Below are positions 6,601 to 14,327 of a stretch of 20,611 nucleotides of DNA, in pieces; position 1 is the first letter of the stretch; each line of letters starts with the position of its first letter. A program made the position numbers and the translations under genes. The DNA is taken from contig CAJUAW010000009.1 of assembly GCA_910584605.1 (NCBI GenBank), positions 1-20,611 of the forward strand, in the 5' to 3' direction. Source of the DNA: an uncultured Oscillospiraceae bacterium. GTDB lineage: Bacteria; Bacillota_A; Clostridia; Oscillospirales; Oscillospiraceae. The notes below the pieces were generated by a model, which saw only the letters and a list, made by a program, of their open reading frames with translations, did not search any database and was not told the DNA's origin.

Positions 6601-9528
6601 CCCGGTTTCCTGTCCCTCGGCCCGGTTCAGCAGTTCCTGCAGTTCCCGGCGGTCGGTGGTGATAAGCTCCTTCTCCATCTGGCTGCACTTGATCTCCACC
6701 GTCACGTTATTGTTGTTGGTGCTGATCAGGCCGCTGCCCCGCTCGAAGTGGGTGATCTCCATGACCTCCGCCTCGGAGAGATGGAGGATGGATTGAACGC
6801 GCTGGGCCTCTTCATCCTCCAGGTTGAGCAGGATTTTGGTTTTGGCATTGTTGATGATGCCCTTGCCGTACTTGCCGTCCTCCAGAGCAAAGAAGTCGTT
6901 GAGGTCTTGGGTGGCGCAGATAGCGGAACCGCCGTAGCCTCGGATGATTTTGAAAATCTCCAGCACAAACTCAGCGGCCAGCCGGTTGCTGCTGGCCCCA
7001 ATGAGCTGCCAGCACTCGTCGATAAAGATGGCCTTCTCCACCGTCCGGTCCTCCTTGGCCTTGTCCCAGACGAAATCCAGCGCCACGAACATTCCCACCG
7101 TCAGCAGATCGCCGGTCAGCTCGGAGATGTCCAGAACAATGTATTTGTTATCCAGGGATACATTGGTCTGCTGGTTGAAGGTCTTGGCGGAGCCGTTGAC
7201 CAGACGGTTGATGATATTCGCCAGCCGCCGGGTGTCCTGGGACTCCTTCAGAACCTCGTACAAGTCCCCCAGCACCGGCATGGTGCGGTATTGGCCGGGG
7301 TGGTCGGGGTCGTCCAGGGTGCTGTTCTCATGGGTGATGCCCAGCTTGGCGTAGGTGCGGATCAGGGCGTCGTCCAAAAGCTGCCGTTCCTCATGGTTCA
7401 TGTCGGGAATGAGCAGGCTGAAAAAGATATGCAGCCGCTGGATCTTTGCCGCCAGAAGGGACTTGTCCACCCCGCCGGGGCCGTCCAGCAGCTCGTCCAC
7501 CGATTTGTCCGCCCGGCGGATTTCCATGACGTTGATGCAGTTTTTGGAGGCCGGGGATATCTGAATGAACTCTCCGCCGATGTTGGTGCAGGCCCGGTGG
7601 AACTCATGGCCTTTCAGCGGAGCCACGATGAACACCTGTATCCCCTTCCGCCGCATCCGCAGGGCCATGAGCTGCATGGTGAAGGTCTTGCCCGCCCCGC
7701 TGGTGCCGAGGATCGCCATGTTGGCATTCTTGTAAATGCGGGAATCAAAGATATCCACAATAATCAGGGAGTTGTTGTGCTTGTTGACCCCCAGCAGGAT
7801 GCCGTTGTTGTCGCACATCTCATAGCTGGTGAAGGGGTAGCAGCTGGCCGCCCCCAGGGTCAGCACATTCCGCTTGGACCGCTCATACAGCCGCCGTTCC
7901 AGGGATACCAGGGGCAGGGAGGACAAAAAAGCCTGCTCCTCACAGAAGGAGCAGGGCTGAATATCCATATCCTGACTGAGCAGCAGCTTTTTCATCTCGG
8001 CGACCTTCCACTCCAGGTCATCCACATTGTCCGCCGTGATGGTAATGAGCAGATTCAGGTAGTAGAAATCCTCGTTGTTGCTCAGGCCGTCTTTGAGAAG
8101 ATAGCCGCTGCGGATGGCGCTGTCCAGGTCATCGAAGTCCGTGTTGGTGTCGCTGGTCTCCTTGATCTTGCTGCGGTTGATACGCAGCTGCTGGCCTAGC
8201 TTCCTTATCATCCGGTCCTTGGGCTGGCGGGAGAGGAACATATCCATGTCGATTCCGTCTCCTGCGTTGATTAGCAGGGACAGCCAGCCGGCGGGCACCT
8301 GGGCCTTGTAGCCGTCCGAGGGCACCAGCAGGTAAGCGTAGTACACGCTGTCAATGCAGATGTACCGCCCGTGGGTCAGGTCAATGCGGGAGGGCGCGTA
8401 GAAGTCGTTGGACGGGATGGTATCCAGGGGCCTCCCGGCCACCATGTACTCGGCCAGCACCTCCTTGACCTTTTGAGGAAAAGGCCGTTCGTTGCTGGCC
8501 TGACGGCAGAGGATGTTATAAAGAATCTCGCAGGTGGCTTCATCCTCGTTTTCGTGGTTGATGACCTCGTTGCCGCACTGACGCAGGTAGTTGGCGGCGG
8601 TACGGGCAGCGGTCTGGAGGGAGGCGATGGCCTCGGCCTCCTCCTGGCCCCGTTTTGTGCCGGGCAACGGCTCATGCTCAAACACCAGGAAGAAGCGCCG
8701 GGTGATGGCCTCCCGGGAGCCAAGCTGCTGGATCAGCCGCAGATAGTCCTCTTGCAGCTGACAGCAGCGTTCGTCCGTCTCCTGGGCCAGCTCCCGGCGT
8801 ACCGTATCCATGTGGCGGTTGATGTCCGCCCGCTTGGTCAGCACCTTGAACTGCACCTTGACCGGAGCAATCTTCAAGTAGCTGATAAAGGAATAGATGA
8901 TACTGCGCTGTTCCCGGGCGCTGCGGAGCAGGAAGTTGACCGGAACCACCTCGATCAGCTTGACATAGCGGTGGTCTCTGGTGTAGATGATGCCGTTGAC
9001 GACCTTCTCAATGGGGATGTAGTCTGCCAGAGGGTTGAGGGGCCGCACCTTTTCCTCCGGGTCCAGGAAGGTCTTGAACTGGTTGACCTTGCGCTCCTTC
9101 AGATCGACCTGGAACCGGCTGCGGCTTTTCATCTGGGCTTCGTCCTCTCCGGTGTCAGGGGCGGGCTTTCTGCCCCGCGACCAGGTGGGGAGCATAGACA
9201 GCTCTTTGCCGTCCCTCCCCCTGGCCGGGGCGTCCTGTGACAGCACGCGGCGGTTGCGCAGATAACTGAAGAAAAGCAAGACGAAGCCGGACAGGCTGCT
9301 TCCTCCGACCCCAATCAGGGCCAGGAGAACAAGAGGCAGGGCCGTCAGGCACAAAATAATGATCCGGGCGGTCAGGGAGAGGCCCAGACTCATAACTGGC
9401 AGGCCAACGACGGCGCCCAGGATGCCGGCCTCAATGACGTTCCGGGTCTTGAACATTCCGCCCAGAAGCGTGCCGCCCTCGATAAAATTAGGCGGGATCA
9501 GGTAGGTATCCCGCTGTTCGTGTTCCAT
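6598..9528 (-). CDS. PrgI-VirB4 fusion, type IV secretion ATPase
   Basis: 976 residues, the main energising ATPase of the mating channel. Residues 1-95 are PrgI-like: a soluble start (YLIPPNFIEGGTLLGGMFKTRN) followed by two membrane segments (about 33-54 and 57-88). The VirB4/TraE part starts near 165. The Walker A is at 608-615 (GTSGAGKT) and the Walker B at 833-838 (AIFIDE, followed by CWQLIG). The conserved CATQDLNDFF is at 871-880. In many relatives PrgI and VirB4 are separate genes; here they are one. The start is ATG with AAGGAG about 8 nt upstream, 11 nt after the preceding gene, so it is in the DUF3852-VirB6 operon. All key ATPase residues are present, so it should be active. Confidence 0.95.
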   Translation of the reverse strand: MEHEQRDTYLIPPNFIEGGTLLGGMFKTRNVIEAGILGAVVGLPVMSLGLSLTARIIILCLTALPLVLLALIGVGGSSLSGFVLLFFSYLRNRRVLSQDAPARGRDGKELSMLPTWSRGRKPAPDTGEDEAQMKSRSRFQVDLKERKVNQFKTFLDPEEKVRPLNPLADYIPIEKVVNGIIYTRDHRYVKLIEVVPVNFLLRSAREQRSIIYSFISYLKIAPVKVQFKVLTKRADINRHMDTVRRELAQETDERCCQLQEDYLRLIQQLGSREAITRRFFLVFEHEPLPGTKRGQEEAEAIASLQTAARTAANYLRQCGNEVINHENEDEATCEILYNILCRQASNERPFPQKVKEVLAEYMVAGRPLDTIPSNDFYAPSRIDLTHGRYICIDSVYYAYLLVPSDGYKAQVPAGWLSLLINAGDGIDMDMFLSRQPKDRMIRKLGQQLRINRSKIKETSDTNTDFDDLDSAIRSGYLLKDGLSNNEDFYYLNLLITITADNVDDLEWKVAEMKKLLLSQDMDIQPCSFCEEQAFLSSLPLVSLERRLYERSKRNVLTLGAASCYPFTSYEMCDNNGILLGVNKHNNSLIIVDIFDSRIYKNANMAILGTSGAGKTFTMQLMALRMRRKGIQVFIVAPLKGHEFHRACTNIGGEFIQISPASKNCINVMEIRRADKSVDELLDGPGGVDKSLLAAKIQRLHIFFSLLIPDMNHEERQLLDDALIRTYAKLGITHENSTLDDPDHPGQYRTMPVLGDLYEVLKESQDTRRLANIINRLVNGSAKTFNQQTNVSLDNKYIVLDISELTGDLLTVGMFVALDFVWDKAKEDRTVEKAIFIDECWQLIGASSNRLAAEFVLEIFKIIRGYGGSAICATQDLNDFFALEDGKYGKGIINNAKTKILLNLEDEEAQRVQSILHLSEAEVMEITHFERGSGLISTNNNNVTVEIKCSQMEKELITTDRRELQELLNRAEGQETG

Positions 9529-9539
9529 AATATCGCTCC

Positions 9540-11018
9540 TTACATTCGGTCTTTCCGTTTCGGCGGGGTGGGCAGACGCTTGACGATCTCCTTCTGGTAG
9601 TCGATCTCACCGTCCGGGGCCTTGAATGGCGTCTTTGCCACCGTGTCAACAGCGTGCTGCTTATACCATGCCGCTCCATCTGCGGAAAAGACCTTTTGAT
9701 AGTCTCCCTCCGGTCTGGCGTACTGCTCCACATGGTACATGGCAAACTCAATGCCTTGGAGATGCTCCGGGGTGACCTCCCGTCCGGTGATACGTCCGCC
9801 GCCGATCTCCACCTGGGAGTAGGACACTTTTTCAGCGGCGCTTGTTCCCAGCGCGGTGTGGCCCATGTAGGACTGGAGAGACTGCGCGGCCAAATCGCCG
9901 GTGATAGAGCCGGTGGAGCGCATATCGCCCCGGGCCACCATGCCGATTACATCATTGGCAAACCGGCCGCCGGATTGCAGGGAGTGGGAAAAGATTTTGC
10001 CGCCCAGTGTAGGCATACGGACAGGAAATGCGCTGTGCGTCCTGTGATGTGTGGTCTCTACACTTCGGGCCTGGCTGGCTGTATGGCGTTCGCTTCCGCC
10101 TCTACCTTCAACGCCGCCCTGGCGGACCGTTTCCGAACTGGCCCTTTCGCTGGAGCTATGGGAACTGTGGGAGTTGTACTCGCTGCCAGTCTGAATGACT
10201 CCCTCCTGTTGCAGTACGCTGTCGGTCCGGCCTTCCATCTGAGTGGTACTGGAGGTCTGAACTTCGCTGCTGGTAAGAACAACGCCCTCTTGCGGCACAG
10301 TCGGATCGGGGTGGATGCCGCTGTCATGGGCCGTGGCGCTGTCTGCCGGGGCAGGGGACATGGGCGGTGTGTTATTTCCGGTGATAATGACACCCTCCCG
10401 CTGTGTGGTCTGGTCCGTCCTGGCCGTGCTGTTCGTTTGGGAGGTGCTGCTGGTGTGGACAGAATCGCCGGATGGAACGGTGCTGTTGGTGCGGGCCGTT
10501 TCCGCAGACTGGGTATGTACAGCGCACCCGCCTTCCTTGTGACCGGTATGAACTGCAGAGGTCTGGGTGGTGGCGGTCCTGACCGCGCTGCTGGTGATTT
10601 TCCTGCCGGCCATTCCAATCAGGCCGCCTTTGAAGAAGCCGCCGGATGCTCCAGCGGAATTGGCGGCCTTGGACGTCCCCGCGGAATTAGCCGCACCTCG
10701 GCCCAACGTATGCCCGGCAAACCCCGCCACGGTTGAAACGCCCCGGGCGGCAATCATGACCTCGGCCAGCATAGAGCTGCCGGTGCGTCCCACATTGACC
10801 CCCAGGCTTGCCATGAAGCTGTCGATTTTCTGCGACACCTTCAAAAAGGCCACCGCACACAAAAACCAGATCAGCACATTTCCGGTGACAGCCTCCTTGC
10901 TGGACGCTGCCACAGCGGCCTCCACCTCGCTCTCCTCCAGGGCAAGGGCCGGAACACAGAACGACAGCCCCAGGAGGGCAAGCAGGAGCAGGAACCCGAT
11001 GATTATTTGCTTTTTCAT
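9540..11018 (-). CDS. Ser/Thr-rich ICE transfer protein with signal peptide, VirB6 partner
   Basis: 492 residues. A signal peptide (residues 1-27, MKKQIIIGFLLLLALLGL to PALALEES) is followed by one further hydrophobic segment (about 47-60) and a conserved block, VSQKIDSFMASLGVNVGRTG, that resembles tails of TrbL/VirB6-like proteins. Residues 145-320 are low-complexity Ser/Thr/His/Gln, with four degenerate repeats at 206-214 (QREGVIITG), 242-250 (PQEGVVLTS), 270-278 (QQEGVIQTG) and 299-307 (RQGGVEGRG). A more ordered C-terminal domain follows from about 325. The start is ATG 11018, because TCCTCC at 11025-11030 gives a perfect ribosome site. A longer in-frame version starting at 11141 overlaps the VirB6 gene and lacks support. 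It is likely part of the mating channel; its exact role is unknown. Confidence 0.75.
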   Translation of the reverse strand: MKKQIIIGFLLLLALLGLSFCVPALALEESEVEAAVAASSKEAVTGNVLIWFLCAVAFLKVSQKIDSFMASLGVNVGRTGSSMLAEVMIAARGVSTVAGFAGHTLGRGAANSAGTSKAANSAGASGGFFKGGLIGMAGRKITSSAVRTATTQTSAVHTGHKEGGCAVHTQSAETARTNSTVPSGDSVHTSSTSQTNSTARTDQTTQREGVIITGNNTPPMSPAPADSATAHDSGIHPDPTVPQEGVVLTSSEVQTSSTTQMEGRTDSVLQQEGVIQTGSEYNSHSSHSSSERASSETVRQGGVEGRGGSERHTASQARSVETTHHRTHSAFPVRMPTLGGKIFSHSLQSGGRFANDVIGMVARGDMRSTGSITGDLAAQSLQSYMGHTALGTSAAEKVSYSQVEIGGGRITGREVTPEHLQGIEFAMYHVEQYARPEGDYQKVFSADGAAWYKQHAVDTVAKTPFKAPDGEIDYQKEIVKRLPTPPKRKDRM

Positions 11019-11032
11019 AAAGTATCCTCCCA

Positions 11033-11743
11033 TTAAAGTGACAGCGGATTGGCCAAAAAGGTCCCGACCATGCTGGTGAACAGGCGCAGACACCAGGCGT
11101 TCATCAGCAGCAGAAATACCTGCCCGCCGAACATCCGACACCAGCTTTTGAAGATGTTGGAGGTGGCCTGGGACGCCCCCATAGCAAAGGCCACCGGCGC
11201 TGTGTAGACCAGAACCCCCAGCAGCACATACCGCTCCGCCGCCTCAAACAGCAGCTTTAGGTAGTTCCAGGCCAGGACCAGCACCAGAATCAGCACAATG
11301 AGGGCCACCGCTCCATTGGCGCAGACGCCGATGATGGTGAACAGGACCGAACTGAAGCTGGCAAAATCCAGGCTGGGGAGCGTGGAGGTCAGAATCCGGT
11401 TGTAGGGTGTACCGCCGATGGTCAGCACCGTATCCACGATGGAGTCCGCGTAATAGGCCAGGCCGATGAACAAAATCGCCCGGATGGTCAACTTTACGGG
11501 GTCTTCCGCCTCCGCTCCCACGCCCAGGCCGTAGTTCTTGAACAGGTTCCACACCCAGATCAATAAAATCAGTCCGATTGCCAGAGCCACAAAGACGTTA
11601 TACATCGTCTCCGCTGCCGGGAAGTAGCGCAGGAACACAGCCATATCACAGCCCAAAGCGCCCAAAACCGATGTGTTTATTAAGTCCAGGCCATGCATAA
11701 CTTGTTCCGCGATCCATGCTACAATGCCATCTAAAATACCCAT
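11033..11743 (-). CDS. VirB6/TrbL-like conjugation membrane protein
   Basis: 236 residues with five or six hydrophobic segments: about 46-66, 86-106, 131-160, 171-190 and 204-230. Conserved pieces include LDLINTSVLGALGCDM near the N-terminus, LFKNYGLGVGAEAEDPVKL between the first two segments and FEAAERYVLLGVLVYTAPVA before the fourth. This is the VirB6/TrbL-type inner-membrane channel component of Gram-positive conjugation systems. The ATG lies 6 nt after the DUF3852 stop with no obvious ribosome site, so its translation probably depends on coupling. The following gene starts 14 nt downstream. The family call rests on topology and context as well as recalled similarity. Confidence 0.85.
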   Translation of the reverse strand: MGILDGIVAWIAEQVMHGLDLINTSVLGALGCDMAVFLRYFPAAETMYNVFVALAIGLILLIWVWNLFKNYGLGVGAEAEDPVKLTIRAILFIGLAYYADSIVDTVLTIGGTPYNRILTSTLPSLDFASFSSVLFTIIGVCANGAVALIVLILVLVLAWNYLKLLFEAAERYVLLGVLVYTAPVAFAMGASQATSNIFKSWCRMFGGQVFLLLMNAWCLRLFTSMVGTFLANPLSL

Positions 11744-11749
11744 AGGCAG

Positions 11750-12133
11750 TTACGGCGCTGTCCACTGTCCGCCGGAGAAGAAGGGCGTGACGTAGCTCAT
11801 GATGAACCCCAGAGAGTTCAAAATGATCCAGGTGATGACGATGCGCTTCAGCCACGCGCGGGATTCGTCCACCGTCCGGCCGGAGCGGGAGAAGTTCATC
11901 ATCAGCAGCGCAACGGCGGCCGTCACGATGGCGGCGATGGTGGAAATGGCAAGGATCTGGGTGTAGACGTCCTTCATGACCTCGCTGGCCTTTGTCCAGA
12001 TCGTGTCGGCCGCAAAAGCCGGTTGACAGAGCAGCGTGGACGTGCAGACACCCAGATAGGCCATGAACGCGCCGCGTCCAGGGTCAAACCTGCGCCGGGA
12101 AGTGTGCGGGGATGGCGTTTTGTCTTGTTTCAA
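11750..12133 (-). CDS. DUF3852-family conjugation membrane protein
   Basis: 127 residues and the first gene of the channel operon. The N-terminus is a signal peptide or anchor (basic TSRRRFDPGRG, then hydrophobic AFMAYLGVCTSTLL, likely cut after QPAFA). The mature part has TIWTKASEVMKDVYTQI, a membrane helix (ISTIAAIVTAAVALLMMNFS), the conserved SRSGRTVDESRAWLKRI and a final membrane helix ending SYVTPFF. This two-helix layout recalls VirB2-like small subunits and matches DUF3852. The start is TTG at 12131-12133, with AAGGAGG 6-7 nt upstream. Longer ATG versions would translate the ribosome site and a terminator hairpin. It is controlled by the promoter and tandem terminators just upstream. 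Confidence 0.85.
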   Translation of the reverse strand: MKQDKTPSPHTSRRRFDPGRGAFMAYLGVCTSTLLCQPAFAADTIWTKASEVMKDVYTQILAISTIAAIVTAAVALLMMNFSRSGRTVDESRAWLKRIVITWIILNSLGFIMSYVTPFFSGGQWTAP

Positions 12134-12168
12134 TGGAAAACCTCCTTTTTTCATTGGCTTCTGTCCTG

Positions 12169-12205
12169 AAAAAGAGGCAGCACCCGAGACTTCGGATGCT
12201 GCCTC
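12169..12205 (-). terminator. Intrinsic terminator 2 in the transfer-operon leader
   Basis: On the minus strand a 9-bp stem GAGGCAGCA / TGCTGCCTC (12174-12182 and 12197-12205) extends through one mismatch into a 4-bp TCGG/CCGA stem with a 4-nt loop, followed directly by TTTTTC. It lies between the operon promoter and the DUF3852 ribosome site, so transcription of the whole channel operon must read through it. Confidence 0.85.
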
Positions 12206-12210
12206 AACCA

Positions 12211-12255
12211 CCGCGGAAGGACAAAGAAAAAGACGCTCTCAGCGTCCCTCTGCGG
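12211..12255 (-). promoter_or_regulatory. Intrinsic terminator 1 with competing antiterminator stem
   Basis: The minus strand forms GACGCT-GAG-AGCGTC (stem 12232-12246) followed by TTTTTCTTT (12223-12231), a compact terminator. A competing 12-bp pairing exists between 12211-12222 and 12244-12255 (CCGCAGAGGGAC with GTCCTTCCGCGG: 10 Watson-Crick pairs, one G-U, one mismatch). It takes up the GAC arm of the terminator. The two folds exclude each other, as in transcription attenuators. Confidence 0.7.
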
Positions 12256-12291
12256 CTGTTTTCAGTTTTGCTTACAGTTTTGAGCATACTT

Positions 12292-12320
12292 ATTTTAACA
12301 TATAAGGATTTACGCTTCAA
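12292..12320 (-). promoter_or_regulatory. Sigma-70-type promoter of the transfer operon
   Basis: On the minus strand, -35 TTGAAG (12315-12320) and -10 TAAAAT (12292-12297) are separated by exactly 17 bp, in a short AT-rich stretch after the 179-aa gene. The predicted start near 12285 gives a leader of about 150 nt to the DUF3852 TTG, containing both terminators. Confidence 0.7.
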
Positions 12321-12359
12321 TAGCAAAACCATGCCAATATCGCGCCAAAACTGTGCCAA

Positions 12360-12899
12360 TTACCTGCCACTCGCCTCTGCGGGGAAAAATTGCTCCAAAA
12401 CCTGCAAGCTGTCCTGCGCCGTATAGCCCCACAGGACAGAGCTTAACGCCTCAATCGCCTCCTTCCGGCGGCGGTAGTAGGTGCGGAAGCTGATGTCGTG
12501 GATGTGGGGGCGCAGCTGCTCAATGATCTCCTCCACATTTTTGAGCTGCTGGGGGGACAGGTAGGTATAGTGAAGAAGCCAGTAGTACGCCTCCCCGTTC
12601 TTGTGCCGGGTACGGAGCAGATCGACCGCGTTCTGCACCAGCGTGAGCATTTTGTGGCTACGCTCAATGCACTGGGCCTGGTGTTCAATGTCCGTGCCGC
12701 CCAGATCCGCGCCGGCCAGATAGATGGACTCCAGGAAATCCTCGATGCTGGTATCATACTCAATCTGAAACTGCGTCCTGACCTGCTGGACAGACAATTC
12801 CAGACTCCAGACCACATCCCGGTACTTCTTCAGCAACTTCCAGGTGTTGTGGTAACGGGGGTCCTCCGTCACCTTGCGCTCAACCTTTTTCCTTGCCAT
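12360..12899 (-). CDS. ICE-conserved 179-aa protein, possible ArpU/sigma-like regulator
   Basis: I do not recognise a characterised homologue. The 179-residue protein starts with a basic MARKKVERKV, followed by helical segments (NTWKLLKKYRDVVWSLELSV, IERSHKMLTLVQNAVDLLR, YYWLLHYTYLSPQQ). Its C-terminus resembles the region-4 or helix-turn-helix part of ArpU-type phage regulators: LKNVEEIIEQLRPHIHDIS, then FRTYYRRRKEAIEALSSVLW, a likely recognition helix. The ATG has AAAGGAG about 8 nt upstream and follows the previous gene by 15 nt. Its place directly before the attenuated transfer promoter would suit an activator of that operon; this is inference. Confidence 0.7.
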   Translation of the reverse strand: MARKKVERKVTEDPRYHNTWKLLKKYRDVVWSLELSVQQVRTQFQIEYDTSIEDFLESIYLAGADLGGTDIEHQAQCIERSHKMLTLVQNAVDLLRTRHKNGEAYYWLLHYTYLSPQQLKNVEEIIEQLRPHIHDISFRTYYRRRKEAIEALSSVLWGYTAQDSLQVLEQFFPAEASGR

Positions 12900-12914
12900 T
12901 GTGAAAATCTCCTT

Positions 12915-14054
12915 TCAAAAGTTTGTTGATATTGGGGTCATGGTAAGTTCAAATCTGTAAATCGGATGATCGTTTCCACATTGGATCGCCATACCGATTT
13001 TGAGAACATTCGATTTTCCGCCGTTCCCCTTAACTGCTTCCATGCAGTCGCCGGATAAGGGATATAACTTAACACTGGATTTGGGACAGCTAAAGCAGGA
13101 AACCCCTTGCGTCTCAAGGACTTGCGCCACTTTTTGGACAATGCGCTCCACCTGCGATTTTGAAACGCTAATGAGCTGGTCTGAAACGCAGACTTTGGGA
13201 TCGTCAGGGATACTTTCCGTCACATCCGTATCCGCTGGAATCTGGAGTTTGATGTTCAGGGACATGGCAACTTCATCCTTGTCCACCATGACGTCAGACA
13301 CCTGGAACATGGTGGACAGATAGCTATTCAGATAGATCACGCTACCAGTCCGGCCTGGGAAGGACATGAGCGTAAGATAGTCCAAGTCAGCCAGCTTTTT
13401 CAGCAGCCGTCCAACCGTGGAACGGGAGAGGCCCCACCGCTGGGTCAAATCGGAGTAATTCAACAGCGGATTGCCTGTGCCGTTGCGGAGATAAACCACC
13501 GGGCCAACCTCAGAGCCAAGCACCTGGCTGTCCTTATAAATGGCGGAGAGCCACAGATCCAGCACAACGTCCATCTCTGACGCCTTGCCATAGCTGATCA
13601 ATTCCGTGGCGACGGCGATGGGCATAAAGAAAAAGCCGCTTTCCTTTTGACAGGGGCAGTTGTAGTCCAGCACAGTGTTATGCTTGCGCCAGCCCTTGAT
13701 GCTGTACTTGACCAGGCGGCCATGCCCCAGCTGGGTAAAGGTAATAAGCTGCCGGTCCTGGAGGGTCTTCAGGATGGACAGAGCCTTGTGCTGGAACCGG
13801 ACGCGAAAGCAAGCCGTCAGCTCACTGACCCGGCAGACCCACTCGCCGGGGTAAACAGTATAAGTGATGCCATCCAGCCGGCGGTACGAGGTTCGGAAGT
13901 TGGCGTAGGAGCAGAGGACGGTATAATAAAAAAGACCGGAGCCTCCGTTGGTTCGGATGCTCCGGTCAGCGATCAGGGTTTGGACAAATTCTCGGTAGAT
14001 ACGGCAGCGTGGGTAATCCACGACTTGTTTGATTTCAAGCTGATAGTCTGGCAT
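12915..14054 (-). CDS. Protein with two winged-helix-like regions, ICE initiator or regulator
   Basis: 379 residues. Two winged-helix-like regions are visible. Residues 60-125 contain GEWVCRVSELTACF, ALSILKTLQDRQLITFTQLG and RLVKYSIKGW. Residues 198-245 contain LNYSDLTQRWGLSRSTVGRL, LKKLADLDYLTLMSF and a wing (GRTGSVIYL). Two tandem winged helices are the architecture of Rep_3-type plasmid initiators, but a transcription regulator (it would often be labelled MarR-like) is equally possible. A CxxC (Cys320-Cys323) lies in the C-terminal domain. The start is the ATG at 14054, with AAGGAG at 14063-14068. The extension MLLQGELY would translate that site. It is the first gene inside the presumed element end and probably leads the operon with the 179-aa gene. 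Confidence 0.75.
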   Translation of the reverse strand: MPDYQLEIKQVVDYPRCRIYREFVQTLIADRSIRTNGGSGLFYYTVLCSYANFRTSYRRLDGITYTVYPGEWVCRVSELTACFRVRFQHKALSILKTLQDRQLITFTQLGHGRLVKYSIKGWRKHNTVLDYNCPCQKESGFFFMPIAVATELISYGKASEMDVVLDLWLSAIYKDSQVLGSEVGPVVYLRNGTGNPLLNYSDLTQRWGLSRSTVGRLLKKLADLDYLTLMSFPGRTGSVIYLNSYLSTMFQVSDVMVDKDEVAMSLNIKLQIPADTDVTESIPDDPKVCVSDQLISVSKSQVERIVQKVAQVLETQGVSCFSCPKSSVKLYPLSGDCMEAVKGNGGKSNVLKIGMAIQCGNDHPIYRFELTMTPISTNF

Positions 14055-14114
14055 ATACAGTTCTCCTTGCAGTAACATTTTATAGAATCCACCATGGCCT
14101 GTTTTTCATCATTT

Positions 14115-14163
14115 GCAGGGGTGCAGCAATGAGCTACACCCCTGCCATATTTGCCACCTCTTT
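14115..14163 (-). promoter_or_regulatory. Four-codon leader ORF (MAGV) fused to a 9-bp hairpin
   Basis: The minus strand has a good ribosome site (AAGAGGTGG, 14155-14163), then ATG GCA GGG GTG TAG (14134-14148). The coding bases GCAGGGGTG form the 5' arm of a perfect 9-bp stem (14115-14123 with 14137-14145) with an extra 3-bp inner pairing. No T-tract follows. It precedes the winged-helix gene by about 60 nt and could act as a leader-peptide switch, or be a chance feature. Confidence 0.4.
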
Positions 14164-14175
14164 CTGTTATGTATT

Positions 14176-14206
14176 AGACAAACTCTGTCCCGGGAACAGA
14201 ATGTCT
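14176..14206. repeat. 31-bp dyad centred on CCCGGG
   Basis: AGACA...CTGTCCCGGGAACAG...TGTCT is an interrupted palindrome. Outer arms AGACA/TGTCT, inner CTGT/ACAG and a CCCGGG centre are all symmetric, with a one-base offset between the halves. Such a site near an element end suits a recombinase or repressor. Confidence 0.6.
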
Positions 14207-14287
14207 ATATCGGCAAAGCTAGCCGTTGAACGCCTGCGCATGACGTTCTACCCGTTTTCCTGGTCAATGGAATTTTGGGCAGGCACC

Positions 14288-14314
14288 GGAAAGCCCTGCA
14301 AATCAAGGGTTTCC
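14288..14314. repeat. Inverted repeat near the presumed element end
   Basis: GGAAA-G-CCCT (14288-14297) and AGGGTTTCC (14306-14314) form a 9-bp stem with one bulge and an 8-nt loop. It lies 14 bp from the premature stop of the GIY-YIG/DUF2075 gene, where the ICE appears to begin. The whole 14055-14327 gap has no convincing protein gene; it holds this repeat, the CCCGGG dyad and the leader hairpin. Confidence 0.5.
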
Positions 14315-14327
14315 TGTGTTGTCCCTA

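Noticed and set aside
6748..8199. Long open frame (483 codons) on the plus strand
   Set aside because: It lies antisense to the VirB4 ATPase core, whose motifs are unmistakable. GC-rich antisense frames commonly stay open, and no protein family is recognisable. The same applies to the plus-strand frames at 8371-9240, 9654-10736, 15253-16443 and 17300-18169.
11019..11141. N-terminal extension of the Ser/Thr-rich protein
   Set aside because: The extension overlaps the VirB6 gene and would place the clear signal peptide and AGGAGG site internally. The ATG at 11018 explains both.
12060..12110. Twin-arginine (Tat) signal in DUF3852 (SRRRF)
   Set aside because: The residues after RRRF are DPGRG, not hydrophobic, and DUF3852 proteins are ordinary membrane proteins. 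A normal signal peptide or anchor is more likely.
12134..12211. Longer DUF3852 start that includes the residues MVEAASEVSG
   Set aside because: Those codons are the terminator 2 hairpin and the AAGGAGG ribosome site, so the TTG at 12131-12133 is the better start.
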